NCBI GenBank assembly: GCA_014843695.1
Contig: CM026400.1
Span: 47,370,221-47,434,220 of the forward strand
Source of the DNA: Archivesica marissinica
Taxonomy: Eukaryota; Mollusca; Bivalvia; Venerida; Vesicomyidae
Length of the DNA stretch: 64,000 nucleotides
Reading direction: 5' to 3'
Shown here: positions 50,301 through 59,300 of the stretch, piece by piece
Numbering within the stretch: position 1 is the stretch's first letter
Layout: every line of letters starts with the position of its first letter
Translations under genes and position numbers: made by a program
The notes under the pieces: generated by a model
Databases searched by the model: none
What the model was told of the DNA's origin: nothing
What the model saw: the letters and a program-made list of their open reading frames with translations, nothing else

Positions 50301-53300
50301 TGTCCATTGTGGTAGGTCGGTGGTTCTCTCCATGTGCCTGTCCATTGTGGTAGGTCGGTGGTTCTCTCTGTGTGCATGTCCATTGTGGTAGGTCGGTGGT
50401 TCTACCTGTGTGTCTGTCCATTGTGGTAGGTCGGTGGTTCTACCTGTGTGCCTGTCCATTGTGGTAGGTCGGTGGTTATACCTGTGTGCCTGTCTATTGT
50501 GGTAGGTCGGTGGTTCTCTCTGTGTGCCTGTCCATTGTGGTAGGTCGGTGGTTCTCTCTGTGTGCCTGTCCATTGTGGTAGGTCGGTGGTTCTCTCTGTG
50601 TGCCTGTCCATTGTGGTAGGTCGGTGGTTCTATCTGTGTGCCTGTCCATGACTGAAATCCTGCTCGGAGGGGCACCCGGGGTCTTCCTCCACCAATACTA
50701 GCTGGAGTCGCCATATGACCTAAGCTGTTTGTGCGGCGTTAAACCACAGAAATAAGCAAACAAATATTCTTTTATTCTAGTTGTGGCACAAGCCAAGACC
50801 TGACAATATAGGTAAGTTCTGTATTGATTGTCAATTAACAAAGTGTTAAAAACTGACCTGTATATGTGTCATCGTGTTTACTTGTTGACGACCCTTCGGA
50901 CAACAGTGTGACCCATTTGTCCTTCCACCCTCATACACGCTTGATAGTGCAGTTATGCGCGCGGTTTTTGCTCTTGATCGTGCCAGTGCATGTTTCCAGT
51001 TGATACACGCAAAGAATTTAAAGATAGGTGAGTTAAACTGACTAAATTCCATTGTTTATAATAGCTTTAGATTTTCTGTGGGCTCTTAGACATGGGGTGT
51101 GGGGTATTGGTATTAAAATACACAATAATATTATGACCATTCAATAGAACATATGAATAGAAGCAGTGCTTTATAATGAGCCAGTGTATCTTACTAAACA
51201 TAATTTTGTATGAAAATTGTAAAACAGATATTTTTTTAGATTATTTGTTTAGGGAGAAGTGAGGCCCCCAGAGGGCGAAGTCAGGGTTCTTAGGGCGACT
51301 ATTTTGCCCAAGTCGGCCTCTAGAATGACCCCTGGTGCACTGGAATTTTGTTTCTCATAATGGCTAGATTTTTTTCTATTTCTCTTCTGTTTTAAATAGT
51401 GGTCAAATACTGGAACACTACTACTCATTTTACACCAGGCTCATTCTAGAGGGCGACTGGGGCGAAATAGTCACCTTATCAACCCAGACATCGCCCCCTG
51501 AGGACCCCACTTCATACAAAATATTGTCCAGTAAATACAAAATACTGGTTTTCCTTTACTGAATATGTAATGTGTGGTCTTTCATATAGATAGTCAATGA
51601 GGACGAAAGTGGGCCAGGGAAGGAGAAAGGATGCACACCGGAAAGTGGCCATGTATTCAATCACAAGGTGACAACAAACGACTACGTGACTGCCAACTAT
51701 GCTGCTTTTCCGGGTCGGCATTGGACCGTACAAATCATATGAAACAGTTACATTGATACCGATCCAGGGCTCATTCTAGAGGGTGACTTGGGCAAAATAG
51801 GCATAAGATACACTGGCCCATTATAAAGCAGTCCTTCTATTCAACTGTTGTATTTAATGGTCATACTGTGTAATTTAACCCTATTGAAGGACGCAATCGA
51901 GCGCTTTCTCACTTCTCCCAAACATTACACTATAATGTAATATATATAATATATAGGAAAAAGAAAGAAATGTAAATGCTCAAGAAGAGACAGATGTGGA
52001 TAGACTGAAGCTGAAAGAGATGAGGAAAGAGGTCTGGCAGAAAGACGAAGATGAAAAGAAAGAAATGTTAAGACTCAAGAAGAGACAGATGTGGATAGAC
52101 TGAAGGAGATGAGGAAAGAGGTCCGGCAGAAAGACGAAGATGAAAAGAAAGAAATGTTAAGACTCAAGAAGAGACAGATGTGGATAGACTGAAGCTGAAA
52201 GAGATGAGGAAAGAGGTCCGGCAGAAAGACGAAGATGAAAAATGCCAGAAAAGAGAAGAAGCAAAGGAAATGAAAGATGTACAGAAGAAGTTGAGTGTAT
52301 TAGGGAAGCTGATGTGGGGAAGCTAGCCAGCAAGCCATATACATGTGCAATCGGTTTTGTTCGATAGCGAGTGATTGACGATGAGATGAACGGTGTATGT
52401 TGAGACGGATGTGATTCCAGTGAAAGATGGTTTCATCGTGAGTGTTTGAATGATGCGGACAAACAGAATGTTGTGGCTGATGGTGGTAAATGGACATGTC
52501 AATTATGTCAGCCATATGCAGAGGAATATGAAGTTGATATATTTAGAATTATTGTTTGCTACAGTTATGTTGTGTTGTTCTTACATATGTAAATATCCAT
52601 GCTTGCATTAAATCCGTTCCCATTGTAACTAAGCTTTGAACTGTCATCATTATAAGACATAATTGTGGAAGTCATGATAGGACAGTGCTAGCGCACTCGC
52701 TTCAGGTGTGAAAGGCCCGGAGTTCACGCTCAACCGATTGTACCCTTAGGCAAGGCAATTAAATTCCACATTTCCTCTTCTCTCTCTCTCATGGCGATCG
52801 ATTTCATCCGGAATGAGGTCTCGAGAGTGATTAAGAAAGATGTAAGAACTTGTTTCACAATCAAACGAAAGTAAATTGGTATAAACTAATAAGATATAAT
52901 TATTGTCTGGCTGTAAATGTAGTCTACTTAGGTAATTCAATTACATTAATCGTTTATTCCACAGTCTACAAATATATTTTAGTTTGATTGCGAAACAACT
53001 TATTGCAACTTTTTATTGAGCATAGATGAAATCACAAGGTCGGTGGTTCTACCCTGGTACCATCCGCGACTAAAATATTGCTCGAAGGCGCATACGTGGT
53101 CTTCCTCCACCATTAGTTTATACAAATTTATTTTAACTCGATTGTGAAACAAGTTCTTACAACTTATATTAATCCCTCTCGAGACCTCATTCCTGATGGA
53201 ATCCATCGCCACGAGGGAGAGGGAAGAGGCAACGTAGAATTTAACTGGCTTGCCCAAGGGCACAATCGTAGCGGCTCCAGCAGGGTTCGAACTCTGCACC

Positions 53301-56300
53301 TAAAGCGAACGTGCTACCACTACGCTATCATGTCTTCCACATCATGGACTGTATGTGAAATACATCATTGATAGTAATACATGATACATGTATTCATAGA
53401 ATATTGACTTTGTTTGGTGTTTTCTGTTGTCTACCCTTGACTTCCTGCCCACACATTTAATCAGTAGACCAGAGTATTAACCCTTGACCCCATAATCGCG
53501 AATAACTCACATTTGCAAACAGTATAGAGCCAAATCAGACGGTACACTAACGTGCACAGAACGTGCATTGAAGGTACCTGATTAGCTTGCCTAAGCTACG
53601 GACTGAAGGTGAGCTTTTGTGTTTCGCCTCTTGTCCGGCATTCGGCAGGCAGGGTTAACATTTCACTTGACCACTGGTTAATCATCATGATTCTTCATAG
53701 CAATGGTCATTGGGTCATACTATTTCAAGATTTCTCAGTTTATATCACTGTTTTTAACTAGGTCACTAGGTCAAATGAGTGCCAAGATTTTCGAAAATCT
53801 CCGAAATTACAAGCTTTTTTTTTTTTAAACTATTTATTTTACGATTGCGAAGCAAGTTTTAATAACTTATATTAATCACTCTCGTTGGTGCGGATGAAAG
53901 CGTAAATGTGGTTATTCGTGTGGGAGGAAACCGAAGTACCCGGAGAAAACCCACCTGTCCGATCTGGCGACCACCGTACCATCTCACATACTTCCCTGTC
54001 CGAGGATCGAACCCGGGTTGCATTGGTGAGAAGCGAGCGCACTAACCACTGCACTAATTGGACAACCTCAATTGTGATGAAATTTTGTGTGGACCATTAT
54101 TAGAGAATAGTCTTAAAGTTTGTCTAAGCCGTATCGATTCAACATGAGGGGTTAACGGCCCTATAGCTGTCTGTTAGGCCTGTCCTATTAGCGCAGTAGT
54201 TAGCACACTTGCTGCTCACCAATGCAACCCGTACGGTGGTCGCCAGATCGGACAGGTGGGTTTGCTCCGGGTACTCCGGTTTCCTCCCACACGAATGACC
54301 ACATATACGCTTTCATCTGCACCAACGATAGTGATTAATATAAGTTGTTAGAACTTGCTTCGCAATCGTTATAAAATAAATAAAGTTAAATCTTATCAAT
54401 TCAACAAGAAACGTGTTTGTCAGAGGGTGGGGAAGCCTTTTTGCTATATTTCTTATAGATAACGTGTTTGCCAGAGGGTGGGGAAGCTTTTTGCTATATT
54501 TCTTATAGATAACGTGTTTGCCAGAGGGTGGGGTAGCCTTTTGCTATATTTCTTATGGATAACGTGTTTGCCAGAGGGTGGGGAAGCCTTTTGCTATATT
54601 TCTTATGGATAACATGTTTGCCAGAGGGTGGGGAAGCCTTTTGCTATATTTCTTTATAGATTCAACAAGAAACGTGTTGCCAGAGGGTGGGGAAGCCTTT
54701 TGCTATATTTCTTATTGATTCAACAAGAAACGTGTTGCCAGAGGGTGGGGAAGCCTTTTGCTATATTTCTTATGGATAACGTGTTTGCCAGAGGGTGGGG
54801 AAGCCTGTTTGCTATATTTCTTATTGACGTGTTTGCCAGAGGGTGGGGAACGTGTTTGCCAGAGGGTGGGGAAGCCTTTTGCTATATTTCTTATTGATTC
54901 AACAAGAAACGTGTTTGCCAGAGGGTGGGGAAGCCTTTTGCTATATTTCTTATTGATTCAACAAGAAACAGGGTGGGGAAGCCTTTTGCTATATTTCTTA
55001 TTGATTGGGGTAGCCTTTTGAAACGTGTTTGCCAGAGGGTATTTCTTATAGATAACGTGTTTGCCAGAGGGTTTTGCTATATTTCTTATTGATTCAACAA
55101 GAAAGCCGTGTTTGCTATATTTCTTATTGATTCAACAAGAACGTGTTTGCCAGAGGGGGGAAGCCTTTTGCTATATTTCTTATTGATTCAACAACTTTTG
55201 CTAAATTTCTTATATTGATAACGTGTTTGCCAGAGGGTGGGGGGGAAGCCTGTTTGCTATATTTCTTATTGATTCAACAAGAAACGTTTTGCCAGAGGGT
55301 GAACAAGAAACCGTTTGCCAGAGGGTGGGGAAGCCTGTTTGCTATATTTCTTATTGATTCAACAAGAAACGTGTTTGCCAGAGGGTGGGGAAGCCTGTTT
55401 GCTATATTTCTTATTGATTCAAGTTTGCTTATTTCATTGAGAAACAAGAAGCCTTTTGTTTATTGATTCAACAAGAAACGTGTTTGCCAGAGGGTGGGGA
55501 AGCCTTTTGCTATATTTCTTGATTAACGTGTTTGCAAGCATGTTTGCTAGGTTTATAATTCTTTTGCAAGAGGGTGGGTAGCCTTTTGTTTATACATGTA
55601 TTTCTTATTGATTCAACAAGAAAGCCGTTTGCTATATTTCTTATTGATTCAACAAGAAACGTGTTTGCCAGAGGGTGGGGAAGCCTGTTTGCTATATTTC
55701 TTATTGATTCAACAAGAAACGTGTTTGCCAGAGGGTGGGGAAGCCTTTTGCTATATTTCTTATTGATTCAACAAGAAACGTTTTGCCATAGGGTGGGGAA
55801 GCCTGTTTGCTATATTTCTTATTGATTCAACAAGAAACATGTTTGCCAGAGGGTGGGGAAGCCTGTTTGCTATATTTCTTATTGATTCAACAAGAAACAT
55901 GTTTGCCAGAGGGTGGGGAAGCCTGTTTGCTATATTTCTTATTGATTCAACAAGAAACATGTTTGCCAGAGGGTGGGGAAGCCTTTTGCTATATTTCTTA
56001 TTGATTCAACAAGAAACGTGTTTGCCAGAGGGTGGGGAAGCCTTTTGCTATATTTCTTATTGATTCAACAAGAAACGTGTTTGCCAGAGGGTGGGGAAGC
56101 CTTTTGCTATATTTCTTATTGATTCAACAAGAAACGTGTTTGCCAGAGGGTGGGGAAGCCTGTTTGCTATATTTCTTATTGATTCAACAAGAAACGTGTT
56201 TGCCAGAGGGTGGGGAAGCCTTTTGCTATATTTCTTATTGATTCAACAAGAAACGTGTTTGCCAGAGGGTGGGGAAGCCTTTTGCTATATTATTGATTCA

Positions 56301-59300
56301 ACAAGAAACGTGTTTGTCAGAGGGTGGGGAAGCCTTTTGCTATATTTCTTATTGATTCAACAAGAAACGTGTTTGCCAGAGGGTGGGGAAGCCTTTTGCT
56401 ATATTTCTTATTGATTCAACAAGAAACGTGTTTGCCAGAGGGTGGGGAAGCCTGTTGCCATTGAGGGTGGGGAAGCCTTTTGCTATATTTCTTATTGATT
56501 CAACAAGAAACGTGTTTGCCAGAGGGTGGGGAAGCCTTTTGCTATATTTCTTATTGATTCAACAAGAAACGTGTTTGCCAGAGGGTGGGGAAGCCTTTTG
56601 CTATATTTCTTATTGATTCAACAAGAAACGTGTTTGCCAGAGGGTGGGGAAGCCTTTTGCTATATTTCTTATTGATTCAACAAGAAACGTGTTTGCCAGA
56701 GGGTGGGGAAGCCTTTTGCTATATTTCTTATTGATTCAACAAGAAACGTGTTTGCCAGAGGGTGGGGAAGCCTTTTGCTATATTTCTTATTGATTCAACA
56801 AGAAACGTGTTTGCCAGAGGGTGGGGAAGCCTTTTGCTATATTTCTTATTGATTCAACAAGAAACGTGTTTGCCAGAGGGTGGGGAAGCCTTTTGCTATA
56901 TTTCTTATTGATTCAACAAGAAACGTGTTTGCCAGAGGGTGGGGAAGCCTTTTGCTATATTTCTTATTGATTCAACAAGAAACGTGTTTGCCAGAGGGTG
57001 GGGAAGCCTTTTGCTATATTTCTTATTGATTCAACAAGAAACGTGTTTGCCAGAGGGTGGGGAAGCCTTTTGCTATATTTCTTATTGATTCAACAAGAAA
57101 CGTGTTTGCCAGAGGGTGGGGAAGCCTTTTGCTATATTTCTTATTGATTCAACAAGAAACGTGTTTGCCAGAGGGTGGGGAAGCCTTTTGCTATATTTCT
57201 TATTGATTCAACAAGAAACGTGTTTGCCAGAGGGTGGGGAAGCCTTTTGCTATACTTATGTCTTATTGATTCAACAAGAAACGTGTTTGCCAGAGGGTGG
57301 GGAAGCCTGTTGTTATATTTCTTATAGATTCAACAAGAAACGTGTTTGCCAGAGGGTGGGGTAGCCTTTTGCTATATTATTGATTCAACAAGAAACGTGT
57401 TTGCCAGAGGGTGGGGAAGCCTTTTGCTATATTTCTTATTGATTCAACAAGAAACGTGTTTGCCAGAGGGTGGGGAAGCCTTTTGCTATATTTCTTATTG
57501 ATTCAACAAGAAACGTGTTTGCCAGAGGGTGGGGAAGCCTTTTGCTATATTTCTTATTGATTCAACAAGAAACGTGTTTGCCAGAGGGTGGGGAAGCCTT
57601 TTGCTATATTTCTTATTGATTCAACAAGAAACGTGTTTGCCAGAGGGTGGGGAAGCCTTTTGCTATATTTCTTATTGATTCAACAAGAAACGTGTTTGCC
57701 AGAGGGTGGGGAAGCCTTTTGCTATATTTCTTATTGATTCAACAAGAAACGTGTTTGCCAGAGGGTGGGGAAGCCTTTTGCTATACATGTATGTCTTATT
57801 GATTCAACAAGAAACGTGTTTGCCAGAGGGTGGGGAAGCCTGTTGTTATATTTCTTATAGATTCAACAAGAAACGTGTTTGCCAGAGGGTGGGGTAGCCT
57901 TTTGCTATATTATTGATTCAACAAGAAACGTGTTTGCCAGAGGGTGGGGAAGCCTGTTTGCTATATTTCCTATAGAATTATATAGTAAATCTTTAAAAAT
58001 CTTCCCGTAGACTACATTACCCAATTGTGTGTTTTTAGTTTAAACATATTGTATTGCTTTCAAATAGCATACATATACACAGACCGCACACTAGTTGTAC
58101 AACAAATGATATGTAACAAATATTATACGAGTAAAACTGTTATAATTTAGAAGCAAATGGGTCGGGTCACAAGTTTTACCAACATTAGTGACGACCCTCC
58201 CCTTATATCAAGAAGATGTAGGTAACAGAATGAGCAGACTTTTTCTATGATTCTATAGAAATAGCGCACATAGTTAATTGGAATATAAGAATCAAATGAT
58301 TTATTAATATCAATGTAAGAAAAATATAAATGTGTTTTTAGACGAGATACTCACAGAGGATCCAGTACCAGAGGATCTACAGGCGTTCCCTACACTGGAG
58401 AGATGTCTCGATGCAGTAGACGAACATACTGGCTTCAACATAGAAATCAAGTATCCCCAGGAACTCATGGTGAGTATTGGTATTCCAGGTAGAGAAGAGT
58501 CAACATAGATAAACATATAGACTTCAACATAGAAATCAAGTATTCCCAGGAACTGATGGTGAATATTCCAGGTAGAGAATAGTCAACATAGATAAACATA
58601 TAGACTTCAACATAGAAATCAAGTATCCTCAGGAACTCATGGTGAGTATTCCAGGTAGAGAAGAGTCAACATAGATAAACATATAGGCTTCAACATAGAA
58701 ATCAAGTATTCCCAGGAACTCATTGTGAGTATTCCAGGTAGAGAATAGTCAACATAGATAAACATATAGGCTTCAACATAGAAATCAAGTATCCTCAGGA
58801 ACTCCTGGTGAGTATTGGTATTCCAGGTAGAGAATAGTCAACATAGATAAACATATAGTCTTCAACATAGAAATCAAGTATCCTCAGGAACTCATTGTGA
58901 GTATTCCAGGTAGAGAATAGTCAACATAGATAAACATATAGGCTTCAACATAGAAATCAAGTATTCCAGGTAGAGAATAGTCAACATAGATAAACATATA
59001 GGCTTCAACATAGAAATCAAGTATTCTCTGGAACTCATGGTGAGTATTGCTATTCCAGGTATAGAATAGTCAACATAGATAAACATTTAGGCTTCTCATG
59101 AACTTCTGGTGTAATTGTAGGACGTAGTAGTTACTGTAGAACATTATTTATTTGCGAGAATTTATATTTCGCGATCTAAGTTGATCGCGAGTTCAGGATT
59201 CTCGTGAATAATAATATGTCCGAATGTAGTTATATCCGTAAATATGTACATTTATCAACATTTTGAAAGTTAATACAAGTATTAGCTAACTACATATACA

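Noticed and set aside
49112..50714. Frames up to 294 codons with MDRHTERTTDLPQW repeats
   Set aside because: 38-bp array inside a dispersed element. No independent coding evidence.
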